From contig OX638353.1 of NCBI GenBank assembly GCA_951813255.1, forward strand, positions 186,001 through 250,000: a DNA stretch of 64,000 nucleotides, given 5' to 3'. Below the pieces are notes generated by a model. The model saw only the letters and a program-made list of their open reading frames with translations. It was not told the origin of the DNA and did not search any database. The stretch is from an uncultured Dehalococcoidia bacterium (lineage in GTDB: Bacteria > Chloroflexota > Dehalococcoidia > Lucifugimonadales > JAAXIE01). A program made the translations under genes and the position numbers. This document shows, one piece after another, positions 41,096-51,125 of this stretch (the stretch's first letter is position 1; every line of letters begins with the position of its first letter).

Positions 41096-41357
41096 GGCGC
41101 AAGCCCAGCCGACTAATGAGGGAGCGGTATCTCGCTACATCTTCATTGGTAAGGTAGTTCAACAGCCTGCGCCGCTGTCCTACTAGCTTGAGCAGGCCGA
41201 GACGACCGCGGACGTCTTTGCGATGGGTGCGCAGGTGGCCGGTGATTTCCTTAATCCTCTCAGTGAGGATCGCCACCTGCACCTCGGCTGACCCCGTGTC
41301 CGTTGGGTGGGTTCGGAACTCTGTAATGAGTTCGGACTTGCGGGCCTCGCTAATCAT
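41091..41357 (-). CDS. rpsO: 30S ribosomal protein S15
   Basis: This 88-aa protein binds 16S rRNA in the small-subunit platform. The sequence runs [46 protein letters not shown] and [13 protein letters not shown], matching S15 end to end. The start ATG 41355-41357 has AGAGGA upstream; the frame's 17 extra N-terminal residues are not part of S15. Confidence 0.97.
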   Translation of the reverse strand: MISEARKSELITEFRTHPTDTGSAEVQVAILTERIKEITGHLRTHRKDVRGRLGLLKLVGQRRRLLNYLTNEDVARYRSLISRLGLRR

Positions 41358-41455
41358 TCCTCTGCTGGACCTTCTCTTTCTTCTACGAGGCGGATTATAG
41401 CACGCCACCTACGGGGGCGCAATCTAGTAAGCGGGGCGGTGCTGGCCGCTCCACA

Positions 41456-41998
41456 TTACACCGGAGTACGATGGACGGTCTCTGACCTGCTGCCCACGAA
41501 CTCGCGCTCCATGTCCAGCAACTTGGCCTTCACTTCGAGGCCTCCCATACCGTAGCCATGGAGACCTCCGTGACTGCCAATGACTCGGTGGCAGGGGATG
41601 ACGAGGGCTAGGCGGTTGCGGGCCATAGCTTGTCCTGCAGCCCGGAAGGCGCGCGGTCGACCTGCCTCCTGTGCGAGCCAACTGTAGGTCCGTGTTTCAC
41701 CCGCAGGTATGCTGCGGGTTGCTTCCCATGCGGCTTTGAAGAAAGGAGGTGCCCCCTCCAGGTCCAGGTCCAGGATATCCATGGCGGTTGGATCGCCTTC
41801 GAAATAGCGCTGGATGGCCCAGCATTGGTCCAGCAACCCAGTGGGGTCGTGGGTGGCCCGTCCCGCCTCAGGTCCGAGCCTCTCCAAGGCTTCTTGGGGT
41901 GACGGTTGCAGGGTGACTGCCTTCAGGCCTGCCCCGGACACGAGTATAGCTACCCATCCCATTGCAGTAGCGAAGACGTTATACCGTAAGTCTGCCAT
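41456..41998 (-). CDS. ogt: Methylated-DNA--protein-cysteine methyltransferase
   Basis: This 180-aa suicide enzyme repairs O6-alkylguanine. It contains the acceptor-Cys motif V-I-P-C-H-R-V-I near residue 143, the G-E-T-R-T-Y-S-W-L-A and R-A-F-R-A-A-G-Q-A-M-A-R-N helix-turn-helix (residues 107-130), and the G-Y-G-M-G-G-L-E-V-K-A-K-L-L finger. The N-terminal domain is of the Ogt type and has no Ada regulatory part. The start ATG 41996-41998 follows CAGGAGG. It is 45 bp from the transglutaminase-like gene on the same strand. Confidence 0.92.
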   Translation of the reverse strand: MADLRYNVFATAMGWVAILVSGAGLKAVTLQPSPQEALERLGPEAGRATHDPTGLLDQCWAIQRYFEGDPTAMDILDLDLEGAPPFFKAAWEATRSIPAGETRTYSWLAQEAGRPRAFRAAGQAMARNRLALVIPCHRVIGSHGGLHGYGMGGLEVKAKLLDMEREFVGSRSETVHRTPV

Positions 41999-42043
41999 CC
42001 TACCTCCTGCGGGCCTATCCTCTGACGGGCCTGGCCCAGTGTC

Positions 42044-44512
42044 CTAACCCCTTCGGAAGATTCGGAGAATCAGTTGCCCACGTAGTTGTACCCAAGCCGC
42101 GGCCAACGCTCCCCGCTGGGCGTCGGTCAGTTCCTTGCGCCCGTAGAGGTTGCGCACGTATGAGCTCACGAGCACATCCAGATGGTTGGCCTTGGTGGGG
42201 AAGGCGAATTGAAGCTGGTCGCGATACTGGAAGGGAGTCTGGCCCAAGGTAGGCGCAAGCCCTCCCAGTCGTGCCAGCAGAGTCAAGCGGCTGAAGGCGA
42301 TGGTGGGGTCGGTGGAGGGCCGCATGAACCTGTACCATAACATTTGCCACAGGACCCAAACAGCCAGGGGGACTATCAGGAAGTAGAGCAGCCAGTAGTA
42401 TTGCCTGGACTCCTCTTCCGGGATGAGAGGACCGCCCACACCAAAACCGCCTTCAAGCAGGAGGTCTTCCTCAAGGAAATCATCAAACACATCTGGCGGC
42501 AACTCCGGTAGGTCGAGTTCTCCGCCCAACTCCTCTGGCACCGCTAGGAGAGCCTTGACGTTCCCTGGAGTCGGTTCAAAGGTAATCCAACCGTACTCGG
42601 GGAAGTAGGCTTCCGTCCAAGCATGGCTGTCGTCGTCCTTGATGACGTAGGTGCCCTCGCGGTCTGTCTCATCTCCGTAGTTGTAGCCGGTGGCTAGGCG
42701 GGCGGGGATGCCTGCAGCCCGCAGCAGCACCGTCATCGCCGAGCCGAAGTACTCGCTGTAGCCCTGCTGGGTGTCGAAGAGGAAGTGGTCTACGCTATCA
42801 GCATCGAAGGGAGGAGCATCGATCTCCCTGGTGTATTCGAACGTCCTGAGATGGCGTTCGATGGCCTTGGCCTTGTCGAATGAATTATTCCACGGCGCGG
42901 TTAGCTCTTGCGCTAGGTCATTTACACGCGGAGGCAGGGTTTCGGGCAGTTGCAGGTACCGCGCCATCACCCAAACAGGGTACTCATCCACAGCTTCCCG
43001 TAACTGATCGTCTGTGGCGAAGGACACCGAAGTAGTGGCGGCATAAGCCTCGCCGGGTTCCACCTTGGAGTCGCCGGGATGCAGGTACAACACCTCGGGC
43101 GGGTCCGGCACGGCTATGCGTAGGGTGAACACCTCCGGCGTGCCCAAGGGGCGCTCGATGGACTCAACCTTCCAGCCTTCAGGAAGGCGTTGTTCCAGGA
43201 AGGCCTCGGCATCGCCTCTCCCAAGCTGTGCCGATGCTAGGTACACCGTGTCGGCCACCCGCTCTGAGCCTGGTGGAAGCCCATCCCGCCAGTCAGGTTC
43301 ACGGAGATCCATGACGTAGGTGGGTGACTCATAGGTCTCGAAATAGGTTGCCCTTGGGGCTGCCATCACCTGTCCACCGGTAAAGATGTTCTTGTTGCTG
43401 AAGACAGCAGTGATCTGTTGCTGGACGGGCAGCCGGTCCTCGTACTCCACAGGTTCCGTGCGGACCTCAGGCTTCCACCCTGGGTATTGCAGAAGGGTGT
43501 CCCCCATGGTCCACCCCTTGGAGTTATAGGTGCTGTAGCTGCGCACCTTCAGGTACAAGGGGTAGGGGGACTCGACTTTCAGCACTGGGTTAGCGGTGTT
43601 CTTGATGGCGCCCCGTAGGGGCAGCACATGGCTGAAGTCCCGGTAGGGCCGGGGCTTCTTGCCGGGTAGACCGGCAAAGAGCCGGTTGAAGTCTTCGCTG
43701 AGGCCGCCACTAGGAGCGCTGAACCACTTGTAAACGGGGCTCAACGGGCGGAATCCCTGGTTATACGGAAACACCAAGGCGAGGAGGAGTATGGCCAACG
43801 CGAACCAGAGGCCGTCGGACAGGGTGAACCATGTGACGCCCCGGTCGTACCGGAGGCCGCGCCGTTCCCAATCGTTCTGGCGGTGCACGGTGTGGACTCG
43901 CACCAACAGCATGATGGCTGTGAACACGTATAGCATCCAGTCGGCGATGGGAGCCTTCTCGATGTTGGTGAGGTTGATGGCCATGGCAACGCCACCCAGA
44001 ATGACCACCCCGGAGTAGCGGTGGTGACGGAAAAGAGACCATGCTGCGAAGAATCCGATGCACCATGTGGCCACCATCAGCACGAAGGCGAACGGGATGG
44101 AATCTATGCTGATGGACCCCTCTTCCGCTGCGTTCAGCCAGATTCCCAAGCGGTCGAACAGTTCACCAATGGTGGCGACGTCGGAGTGGGTTGGGGTGTA
44201 AGCGACAAGCTGCCAGACGATCAGGCCGAATCCCAATGCCAGACCCACAGGCATGAGCAGTATGCCCGGGATCCGTATCCTGCTGAGGACCACAGCAACG
44301 AGGATGGCCAGCACCAGCGTGAGCGCCATATTGGGAGTCTGGACCCACTCTGTCCTTTCCACGTTCCAGACCACCACCAGGAGGTGCGTCATCAGAAGCA
44401 GTACGGCAAGATAGCCCTCCAGTGGTCGTAGCCAGAGGGCGAAGGACTGCAGCTTCCGCAACATCAGTGGTTGCAGGGGTGCAGACGGCAGGAGTGAGGC
44501 CTGCTGGCTCAC
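42044..44512 (-). CDS. TgpA-like transglutaminase-domain membrane protein with Cys-to-Ser change
   Basis: This is an 822-aa membrane protein. An N-terminal bundle of about six helices (residues 30-260, DUF3488-like) is followed by a large extracytoplasmic region, a transglutaminase core at about residues 545-640, one more helix near 705 and a DUF4129-like C-terminal domain. The core has G-I-P-A-R-L-A-T-G-Y and the His motif S-H-A-W-T-E-A-Y-F, but the usual G-Y/F-C-E nucleophile reads G-Y-S-E-Y-F-G-S-A (codon AGC). It may be inactive or mechanistically altered. It overlaps the DUF58 gene by four bases and ends the MoxR-DUF58-TgpA module. Confidence 0.88.
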   Translation of the reverse strand: MSQQASLLPSAPLQPLMLRKLQSFALWLRPLEGYLAVLLLMTHLLVVVWNVERTEWVQTPNMALTLVLAILVAVVLSRIRIPGILLMPVGLALGFGLIVWQLVAYTPTHSDVATIGELFDRLGIWLNAAEEGSISIDSIPFAFVLMVATWCIGFFAAWSLFRHHRYSGVVILGGVAMAINLTNIEKAPIADWMLYVFTAIMLLVRVHTVHRQNDWERRGLRYDRGVTWFTLSDGLWFALAILLLALVFPYNQGFRPLSPVYKWFSAPSGGLSEDFNRLFAGLPGKKPRPYRDFSHVLPLRGAIKNTANPVLKVESPYPLYLKVRSYSTYNSKGWTMGDTLLQYPGWKPEVRTEPVEYEDRLPVQQQITAVFSNKNIFTGGQVMAAPRATYFETYESPTYVMDLREPDWRDGLPPGSERVADTVYLASAQLGRGDAEAFLEQRLPEGWKVESIERPLGTPEVFTLRIAVPDPPEVLYLHPGDSKVEPGEAYAATTSVSFATDDQLREAVDEYPVWVMARYLQLPETLPPRVNDLAQELTAPWNNSFDKAKAIERHLRTFEYTREIDAPPFDADSVDHFLFDTQQGYSEYFGSAMTVLLRAAGIPARLATGYNYGDETDREGTYVIKDDDSHAWTEAYFPEYGWITFEPTPGNVKALLAVPEELGGELDLPELPPDVFDDFLEEDLLLEGGFGVGGPLIPEEESRQYYWLLYFLIVPLAVWVLWQMLWYRFMRPSTDPTIAFSRLTLLARLGGLAPTLGQTPFQYRDQLQFAFPTKANHLDVLVSSYVRNLYGRKELTDAQRGALAAAWVQLRGQLILRIFRRG

Positions 44513-45759
44513 ACCTGCACCTCGAGGTCGGCGCGCACCGGTATATCGAAGCGGCGGACGTTGAGAGGTGCGGCAAGGGCTTGGGCTAGGTTCTGCCCAC
44601 GCTTGACCATGTAGGTGGGTACATCGTGGGCGAAAAGCTGCTCCATCACGGGCATGGTGTCGCCAGAGCCGCCGAAGTCCGCCGGGTCCACTAGGATCGA
44701 GACCATCCGTATGCCCCGCTCCCGAACGGCTTCCACGGATGCGAGCCAGCCTGCGGCAGTGTTGGGGGTGATCAGGACCAGTGTATCCAAGCGAGTGAGA
44801 TTGGCTTCTACATTCAATATCGCTTGGCCCAGAGCCATCGTGCCTCGCGCTCGCACCAAGGCCAGCAACTCCAGTAGCCTCTCGCCTTGGCCGACGCTAT
44901 GGTCAGGTCGCAGCACGTAGGGATGGTCGCCATAGGCGGCCATCCCTACGGGGATACCGACTCTCAGCAGTTGGGTGGCTACAGAGGCGGCGATAGATAC
45001 GCTGAGTTCCTCGGTGTTGTCGACGCCCTCGCCGGCTTGGGCTCGCTGGTGCATGTCCAGCAGCAACCATACGCTCGCTGATATGCCTTGGTCGAATTCC
45101 TTGACCATCAGATTGCCGATGCGGGCCGTGGAAGGCCAGTGTACCCGGTTCACACTGTCGCCCTGCACATAGGGGCGAATGGAGGCAGCTTGGGTAGTGG
45201 TGTGCTGGCTCCGTTCGCTGCGTCGACCATCGCCGGGCAGACCTGCATAGGGGAGATTGAGGTTGGGCAGGGGTTCTGCCCGGGGATAGACAATAATCCG
45301 TTGCTGGCCCAAAAAGTCGCGCTTTACCCGGAACAGGCCAAAGGGGTCGCCGCTGGTGACGCGCACCGGCCCTAGGGTGAAGACGCCGCGGCGGTTGCAC
45401 TCTACGATGTGCCTCCATGAGCGGGTGTCCTGGGAACCCATGTTTATCACGCGGCCTGCGTGGGGGTCAGGCAAGTCGGTGATTTCCTCCACTTCCAGCC
45501 AAGGGCGGGGCAAGCGGCTGTGGTTGCGAATGCGTATTCTCCCCTCCAGGGGAACGCCGACCTGGCCGCGTGTGGCCCGCCGCTCCAGTGTGAGCTCGAG
45601 GCGCCGCAGGTTGAACCATGACCACGCCATGCCCACCAGAACCGCAAGCAGGAGCACGTAGGCCAGGCGCCAGTAGATGGCGAAGCCGCTCCCCCAGCCA
45701 AGAAAGATGGCAATAACCAAGCCTATGATGGCGAGAATGCCGGGCATGGGCCTAGTCAT
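44509..45759 (-). CDS. DUF58-domain protein
   Basis: This 416-aa protein has two N-terminal transmembrane helices (about residues 8-45), then a soluble domain with R-R-A-T-R-G-Q near residue 60 and the DUF58 signature V-R-P-Y-V-Q-G-D-S-V-N-R-V-H-W-P-S-T-A-R (residues 193-212). A VWA-like fold follows (W-L-L-L-D-M near 230 and L-V-L-I-T-P-N near 320). It partners a MoxR ATPase upstream and a TgpA-like protein downstream. Such trios assemble or process membrane and envelope proteins. The start is ATG 45757-45759 with a weak ribosome site; an internal ATG at 45745-45747 is an alternative. Confidence 0.88.
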   Translation of the reverse strand: MTRPMPGILAIIGLVIAIFLGWGSGFAIYWRLAYVLLLAVLVGMAWSWFNLRRLELTLERRATRGQVGVPLEGRIRIRNHSRLPRPWLEVEEITDLPDPHAGRVINMGSQDTRSWRHIVECNRRGVFTLGPVRVTSGDPFGLFRVKRDFLGQQRIIVYPRAEPLPNLNLPYAGLPGDGRRSERSQHTTTQAASIRPYVQGDSVNRVHWPSTARIGNLMVKEFDQGISASVWLLLDMHQRAQAGEGVDNTEELSVSIAASVATQLLRVGIPVGMAAYGDHPYVLRPDHSVGQGERLLELLALVRARGTMALGQAILNVEANLTRLDTLVLITPNTAAGWLASVEAVRERGIRMVSILVDPADFGGSGDTMPVMEQLFAHDVPTYMVKRGQNLAQALAAPLNVRRFDIPVRADLEVQV

Positions 45760-45961
45760 GGCGTTGGGAGGGAGTCCTTTGCGTAGATTGCATTGTTGTG
45801 CCGGGTTTCACTATGGGTTGCTAACCGGAGATTGATGCGAGAGTTTCCTCGGATTTTAGGGCATTCTGGGGTCGCTTTGTAGCTGCGATAGTACATCGTC
45901 CGTCAACGGACTGATGTCAGGGAAGCTCGGGCCGGCACGACGTAGTTATGCCAGGGGCTTA

Positions 45962-46948
45962 CTAGGCGGATGAGCGCGGTCCGGCAGGGCGGGAGCGCAC
46001 TCCTGGGACTGGGACGTTACCCATGATCTCCGTGACGATGCTCTTGCCGTCCACCCCTCTTATTCGGGCTTGCACGGAGACGATGATGCGGTGAGCCAGG
46101 ACCTCCTCCGCCAACTCCTGTATGTCATCGGGTATTACGTAATCCCTGCCCCTAACCAGAGCTAGTGAACGAGATGCCCGGAAGAGTCCCAATGTGGCCC
46201 GCGGGGACGCGCCCAAGCCGACGTCAGACATGGTCCGTGTCTGCTCGGTGATGTTCACGATGTAGCCCCGCAGAAGTGGGTCTACGTGGACGTTCTTGGC
46301 CTCTTCCTGCAGACCTGCTATATCCTCGGGCTGGGCCACCGGCTCCAAACTGTCGATGGGGTGGATCCGCTCCTGGTGATCGATGATGGCCAACTCCGCC
46401 TCCCGGCCAGGGTAGCCCATAGTCAGTCTTAGCAGGAACCGGTCAAGTTGCGCTTCTGGCAGGGGGAAGGTGCCCTCGTATTCGATTGGGTTCTGGGTGG
46501 CCATCACGAAGAAGGGCGACTCCAAGGGGCGGCTCACCCCGTCACTGGTCACCTGTCGCTCCTCCATGGCCTCCAGCAGCGCCGACTGCGTCTTGGGGGT
46601 CGCGCGGTTGATCTCGTCGGCCAGCACTATCTGCGACATCACAGGGCCTGGGCGGAATTGGAAGTCCTCGGTCTTCTGGTTGTAGATGGAGATGCCGGAG
46701 ATGTCGGTGGGCAGCAGGTCGGGGGTGAACTGGATGCGTTTGAAGGAGCATCCTGTCGTAATTGCCAAGCTCTTGGCGAGGGTGGTTTTGCCCACCCCGG
46801 GAAGATCCTCCACCAGCACATGTCCTTGGGCTAACAGGGCGGCCAAGGCGTGCTCAATCACCGTTCGCTTGCCCAGAATGACCCGCTCGACGTTATCTAC
46901 CAAGCGTCGCAGGGTCTCTTGGGCCTGATCAACGGCATTGGTGGTCAA
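45962..46948 (-). CDS. MoxR-family AAA+ ATPase
   Basis: This is a 328-aa AAA+ chaperone-like ATPase. Walker A is G-V-G-K-T-T near residue 51, Walker B is V-L-A-D-E-I-N-R-A near residue 110, sensor 1 is A-T-Q-N-P near residue 152, and the lid domain carries G-A-S-P-R-A near residue 248. The start is probably TTG 46946-46948 after AAGGA. It precedes DUF58 by 202 bp; that gap holds no gene but includes TTTGTAGCTGCGA, a short match to the repeated element described at 9626. Confidence 0.93.
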   Translation of the reverse strand: MTTNAVDQAQETLRRLVDNVERVILGKRTVIEHALAALLAQGHVLVEDLPGVGKTTLAKSLAITTGCSFKRIQFTPDLLPTDISGISIYNQKTEDFQFRPGPVMSQIVLADEINRATPKTQSALLEAMEERQVTSDGVSRPLESPFFVMATQNPIEYEGTFPLPEAQLDRFLLRLTMGYPGREAELAIIDHQERIHPIDSLEPVAQPEDIAGLQEEAKNVHVDPLLRGYIVNITEQTRTMSDVGLGASPRATLGLFRASRSLALVRGRDYVIPDDIQELAEEVLAHRIIVSVQARIRGVDGKSIVTEIMGNVPVPGVRSRPAGPRSSA

Positions 46949-47072
46949 AAGTCACGTCCTTGATGACGGTGTGGGCCTGCTCGATGGGTGTCCAAGTCTA
47001 ACACAGCCCCAATGCTGTTTCACCAATGCCAATTGTCCCATCCCTTAAGCGAATGCTTTGATGGCCATCTAG

Positions 47073-47102
47073 TTGACGTTATGGCATAGGGAAACTTATA
47101 AT
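47073..47102 (+). promoter_or_regulatory. Promoter of the dnaJ-hspR-clp operon
   Basis: TTGACG (47073-47078), 18 bp, then TATAAT (47097-47102). It lies about 45 bp before the J-protein start. I see no full HAIR repeat next to it. Confidence 0.7.
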
Positions 47103-47147
47103 ACACCTATCAAGTTTATGGCAGAAAGCGGGAGGCCATCCCTAGCC

Positions 47148-48080
47148 ATGAAAGATTGCTATGAGGTGCTGGGAGTCGCTAGAAACGCCTCCCAGAGCGA
47201 CATCAAACAGGCCTATCGCAAGCTCGCCCGGCAGTACCATCCCGACGTCAACCGGGACGAGCCCGATGCCGCCGAGAAGTTCAAGGAAGTCAACACCGCC
47301 TATGAGGTGCTCTCGGACAGCGATAGCCGCGAAAAATACGACAAATACGGCGAGCGGTGGAAGTACGCCGACCAGATGGAGGAGGCGGAGGCGGCTGCCC
47401 GGTCGCGCGGAGGTGGCTTCACTACCTTCAGTTTTGGAAACGATCTTGGCAGCTCCTTTGGGGGAGGCCCCTTTGGGGGAGGCCCTTTCCGAGGAAGCGA
47501 CCCATCCGCCGATCTGCTGGAAGAACTCTTCGGTGGCATGCGCCAGAACGTCCGCCGCCAGCCCCTTCACGTCTCGGCTGACATCAGTCTTCTGGAAGCC
47601 TTGGATGGGGCCACACGCTATGTGGAGGTGCCCGACGACAGTGGTGGCACGAGAAGGCTGGAGGTGAAGATACCGGCTGGGGTCGACACCGGCTCGCAGG
47701 TCCATATTCCCGGCAAAGAGGGCAGGCGCGAACTCTACGTGGAGGTAAACGTCCTGCCCAGTTCGCGGTTCCAGCGCAAAGCCAATGACCTCTATTCGGA
47801 AGTGTCGGTCCCGCTCGTGGACGCTGTGTTGGGAGCCGAAGTATCAGTGCCCTCCCTGAGGGGCACTAGCCTCGCCCTGACTGTGCCTCCCGAGTCCCAG
47901 AACGGCCAGACATTCCGGCTCAGAGGCCAAGGCATGCCCTTACTCTCCGGCAACGGCTCGAGGGGTGACCTGTACGTCACGATGAAGGTTGTCCTGCCCA
48001 CCGGCTTGGACGAGTCGGGACGGGCCCTCTTCCAACAACTAAAGGACAACCTGTCCCCACCCCCGGCAGCGCAAGCGTAA
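47148..48080 (+). CDS. DnaJ-class J-domain co-chaperone (CbpA-like)
   Basis: This is a 310-aa Hsp70 co-chaperone. The J domain is at residues 3-68 with the H-P-D motif in [10 protein letters not shown] Gly/Phe-rich linker [10 protein letters not shown] follows, then the two C-terminal substrate-binding domains. The Cys4 zinc-finger region of DnaJ is absent, so it belongs to the CbpA type. The start is taken as ATG 47148 with GGGAGG 12 bases upstream; an in-frame ATG at 47118 is possible. It is the first gene of an operon with hspR and a Clp ATPase. Confidence 0.92.
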   Translation: MKDCYEVLGVARNASQSDIKQAYRKLARQYHPDVNRDEPDAAEKFKEVNTAYEVLSDSDSREKYDKYGERWKYADQMEEAEAAARSRGGGFTTFSFGNDLGSSFGGGPFGGGPFRGSDPSADLLEELFGGMRQNVRRQPLHVSADISLLEALDGATRYVEVPDDSGGTRRLEVKIPAGVDTGSQVHIPGKEGRRELYVEVNVLPSSRFQRKANDLYSEVSVPLVDAVLGAEVSVPSLRGTSLALTVPPESQNGQTFRLRGQGMPLLSGNGSRGDLYVTMKVVLPTGLDESGRALFQQLKDNLSPPPAAQA

Positions 48081-48166
48081 CAACCAAGAGGTCCAGGGAA
48101 CCAGGACAGGGCTCTCGACGATGACAACCAAGGCAGTAGACGAGAAGGAAACAGGGGGATGACGCC

Positions 48167-48502
48167 ATGATGGGGAGAGAGAACCTCGAGAATGAACCCG
48201 TCTACTTCATCAGTGTGGTCTCCCGCATGGTGGGCGTTCACGCCCAGACCCTCCGCTACTACGAACGCGTGGGCCTCATCTCGCCCTCCCGCTCGGGGGG
48301 CCGTCAGCGTCTCTATTCCTTGCGAGAGGTACAGAAGCTCCAGCGAATTAAGACCCTCACCGAAGACATGGGAGTCAACCTAGCTGGCGTAGAGGTCATC
48401 CTCAAGCTTCTGGACCAAGTGGCCAAGCTGGAGGGAGATGTGACCCAACTGCAGGAAGAAGTTGCGCGACTCAGTCGGCCTTCTGCCCGTCGCTCCCGTT
48501 GA
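48167..48502 (+). CDS. hspR: MerR-family heat-shock repressor HspR
   Basis: This 111-aa DNA-binding protein has the MerR winged helix: Y-F-I-S-V-V-S-R-M-V-G-V-H-A-Q-T-L-R-Y-Y-E-R-V-G-L-I (residues 13-38), R-S-G-G-R-Q-R-L-Y-S and I-K-T-L-T-E-D-M-G-V-N-L-A-G-V. A coiled-coil tail (L-E-G-D-V-T-Q-L-Q-E-E-V) follows. HspR binds HAIR repeats and, with DnaK, represses chaperone genes. The position after a J protein and before clp matches the known dnaJ-hspR-clpB order. A likely target in this window is the hsp20/VWA control region at 20382. The start ATG 48167 follows GGGGATGACGCC. Confidence 0.92.
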   Translation: MMGRENLENEPVYFISVVSRMVGVHAQTLRYYERVGLISPSRSGGRQRLYSLREVQKLQRIKTLTEDMGVNLAGVEVILKLLDQVAKLEGDVTQLQEEVARLSRPSARRSR

Positions 48503-48546
48503 GACTCTGCCGCCAGCGCCGTTTCCCCGCTACAAGGAGGTGACCA

Positions 48547-51000
48547 ATGCTACTTAGACCAGAGAAATTCACTGAACAAGCCCAACAGGCCATCGCAGGC
48601 TCCCAGGAGCTGGTGAGGCAATACCGCCATAACCAGTGGGATGTGGAGCACATACTGCTGGCCCTGCTGCAAATAGAGGACGGCCTGCCAGTGCAGATAT
48701 TGCGCCAGATGGGAGTGCCCGTCGACCCGCTGCGCGACCAGCTCCGGCGCGTTTTGGAGGGCTCGCCCAAGATGGCTTCCACAGATGCCCAGATATACGC
48801 TACTCCCCGGGCTGGCAGACTGATGGACAACGCCCGGCTGGAAGCCGAGCGCCTCAACGACGAATACATCGGTACCGAGCACATCCTCATTGCCGCTACC
48901 TTGGAGGAGCAGGGCGAGTCTCCTGCCATCTTCAAGGCTCACCGCATTGACCAGGAAAGGGTATACCAAGCCCTGATGAAGATCAGGGGCTCCCGGCGTG
49001 TCACCGACCAACAGGCTGAGTCCAAGTACCGTTCCCTGGAGCGTTACAGTGTCGACCTGACCACCTTGGCGCGTGAAGGCAAACTGGACCCCGTGGTGGG
49101 CCGGGAGGATGAAGTGCGCCGCCTGATGCAGACCCTCACCCGCCGCCGCAAGAACAACCCGGTCATGATCGGAGAGGCTGGCGTGGGCAAGACAGCGATC
49201 GCCGAAGCCCTTGCCCAGCGCATCGTCGCCGACGACGTGCCCGATAGCCTCAAGGACCGGCGAGTCATGGCCCTCGACCTCGGCGCGATGCTGGCCGGGG
49301 CCAAGTTCCGCGGCGAGTTCGAGGAGCGCCTCAAGTCGGTGATGGAAGAGGTTAAGGAGGCCGAGGGTGAGGTCATTCTGTTCATCGACGAGATACACAC
49401 CGTGGTCGGCGCTGGCGGAGCCGAGGGCGCCATCGATGCCAGCAACATGCTGAAGCCTGCGCTGGCCCGTGGGGAACTCCAGTGCATCGGGGCCACGACC
49501 GTAGACGAGTACCGCAAGTACATTGAGAGGGATGCTGCTCTCGAGCGTCGCTTCCAGCCCATATATATCGAGGAGCCCTCGGTGGAGGAGACGGTGGAAA
49601 TCCTGCGGGCCCTCCGCCCTCGCTACGAAGCCCATCACAAGGTGAAAATCGAGGAATCCGCTCTCACTGCAGCCGCGTCCCTCTCTCACCGCTACATCAC
49701 CGACCGGCACCTGCCGGACAAAGCCGTCGACTTCATCGACGAGGCAGCCAGCAAGATCCGCATCGACTCCCAGAGCCTGCCACCTGGATTGAAAGAGCTG
49801 GAAGCCGAAATCCGTGACGTCTCCGATGAGGAGGAGGCCGCTGCCCAGCGATCCGACTACCAAGCCGCCGCCGAACTGAAGACCAAGCGTCTCGGCTTGG
49901 AGGATGAATACAACGAGGGCCGCGAAGCATGGTTCAAAGACCGCCACATCGACGACACCATGGAGGAGGAGGACATCGCTGAACTGGTCGCCAAGTGGAC
50001 CGGCATCCCCAGCGCCCGCCTGCTCCAAGGCGATGCCCAGCGGCTGCTGGACATGGAGGAGCAGTTGCACCGCCGTGTCGTCGGACAGGATGAAGCCGTG
50101 TCCGCCGTCTCCGAGGCCATCCGCCGCTCTCGCTCCGGCCTGAGTGACCCCCGCCGGCCCATCGGCAGCTTCATGTTCCTCGGCCCCACTGGCGTGGGCA
50201 AGACGGAGCTCGCCAAGGCGTTGGCCGAGGCGCTCTTCGATGATGAGACTAACATGGTGCGCATCGACATGTCGGAATACGGCGAACGCCATACCACTGC
50301 CCGCCTCATCGGCGCCCCTCCCGGATACGTCGGCTTCGAGGATGGCGGCCAGTTGACCGAGGCTGTGCGGCGCCGTCCATACCGCGTGATCCTGTTCGAC
50401 GAGATCGAGAAGGCCCACCCCGAGGTGTTCAACGTTCTCCTCCAGGTTCTGGACGATGGCCGCCTCACCGACGGACACGGCCGCACGGTAGACTTCCGCA
50501 ACACGGTCATCATCATGACCAGCAACCTTGGCACGGCGGATCTGGGACGCCAACGCTTGGGTCTGGTGGGTGGACGCTCGGTTGCCAACGACGACGAGCG
50601 CATCCGCGAGTCGGTGATGGAAGCGCTGCGGCGGGACCTGCGCCCTGAGTTCCTGAACCGCATCGATGAGATCGTGGTCTTCCACCAGCTTACCCAGGAA
50701 CAGATCGTATCCATCGTGCACCTGATGGCTGATGAAGTGCAGGAACGTCTCAAGGAACGCAGCATCAGCTTCTCCCTGACCGCTGCCGCAGCCGAATGGC
50801 TGGCCAAAGAGGGCTACGATCCCACCTACGGCGCCCGCCCTCTGCGGCGCGCGGTCCAGCGCTTGGTGGAGAACCCCCTTTCCAAGGGTATCCTCGCCGG
50901 AGACTATGCCGAGGATGACCATGTGGAAGTGGACTTGGACACCTTGTCCGATGGGCTTGTGTTCCGCAAGCAAGAGGCGGCAGTGCCGATGATGGTCTAA
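48547..51000 (+). CDS. clpC: Clp ATPase with ClpC-like architecture
   Basis: This is an 817-aa AAA+ unfoldase. The Clp N domain (residues 1-145) has two repeats. D1 Walker A is G-E-A-G-V-G-K-T near 208 and Walker B is I-L-F-I-D-E-I near 277. The middle domain is short and UVR-like ([13 protein letters not shown] near 438). D2 Walker A is G-P-T-G-V-G-K-T near 545. A loop R-L-G-L-V-G-G near 675 sits where ClpC/ClpA carry their ClpP-binding tripeptide. The length, short middle domain and this loop favour ClpC over ClpB, although hspR operons usually end in clpB. The start ATG 48547 follows AAGGAGGTG. The stop lies inside a 47-bp tandem duplication. Confidence 0.9.
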   Translation: MLLRPEKFTEQAQQAIAGSQELVRQYRHNQWDVEHILLALLQIEDGLPVQILRQMGVPVDPLRDQLRRVLEGSPKMASTDAQIYATPRAGRLMDNARLEAERLNDEYIGTEHILIAATLEEQGESPAIFKAHRIDQERVYQALMKIRGSRRVTDQQAESKYRSLERYSVDLTTLAREGKLDPVVGREDEVRRLMQTLTRRRKNNPVMIGEAGVGKTAIAEALAQRIVADDVPDSLKDRRVMALDLGAMLAGAKFRGEFEERLKSVMEEVKEAEGEVILFIDEIHTVVGAGGAEGAIDASNMLKPALARGELQCIGATTVDEYRKYIERDAALERRFQPIYIEEPSVEETVEILRALRPRYEAHHKVKIEESALTAAASLSHRYITDRHLPDKAVDFIDEAASKIRIDSQSLPPGLKELEAEIRDVSDEEEAAAQRSDYQAAAELKTKRLGLEDEYNEGREAWFKDRHIDDTMEEEDIAELVAKWTGIPSARLLQGDAQRLLDMEEQLHRRVVGQDEAVSAVSEAIRRSRSGLSDPRRPIGSFMFLGPTGVGKTELAKALAEALFDDETNMVRIDMSEYGERHTTARLIGAPPGYVGFEDGGQLTEAVRRRPYRVILFDEIEKAHPEVFNVLLQVLDDGRLTDGHGRTVDFRNTVIIMTSNLGTADLGRQRLGLVGGRSVANDDERIRESVMEALRRDLRPEFLNRIDEIVVFHQLTQEQIVSIVHLMADEVQERLKERSISFSLTAAAAEWLAKEGYDPTYGARPLRRAVQRLVENPLSKGILAGDYAEDDHVEVDLDTLSDGLVFRKQEAAVPMMV

Positions 51001-51060
51001 GGCGTAGGCACCACAAGCAAGAGGCGGCAGTGCCGATGATGGTCTAAGGCGTAGGCACCA
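50967..51060. repeat. Perfect 47-bp tandem duplication across the clp stop codon
   Basis: The 47 bases at 50967-51013 are repeated exactly at 51014-51060. The unit includes the last codons and TAA of the Clp ATPase; the second copy is non-coding. It is a recent slippage or duplication event, or an assembly artefact. Confidence 0.92.
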
Positions 51061-51086
51061 CATAGGCCATCGATGCAAAGTCCAAC

Positions 51087-51125
51087 TGGGACGGTCCGTG
51101 TTCAGCGGACCGTCCCATCTCTTCC
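51087..51125 (+). terminator. Rho-independent terminator of the clp operon
   Basis: The perfect 12-base arms TGGGACGGTCCG (51087-51098) and CGGACCGTCCCA (51106-51117) are followed by TCTCTTCC. Confidence 0.82.

Noticed and set aside
45760..45961. Third copy of the intergenic element (TTTGTAGCTGCGA near 45.9 kb)
   Set aside because: Only a short string matches; the hairpin and the spaced CTGCAA boxes are missing.
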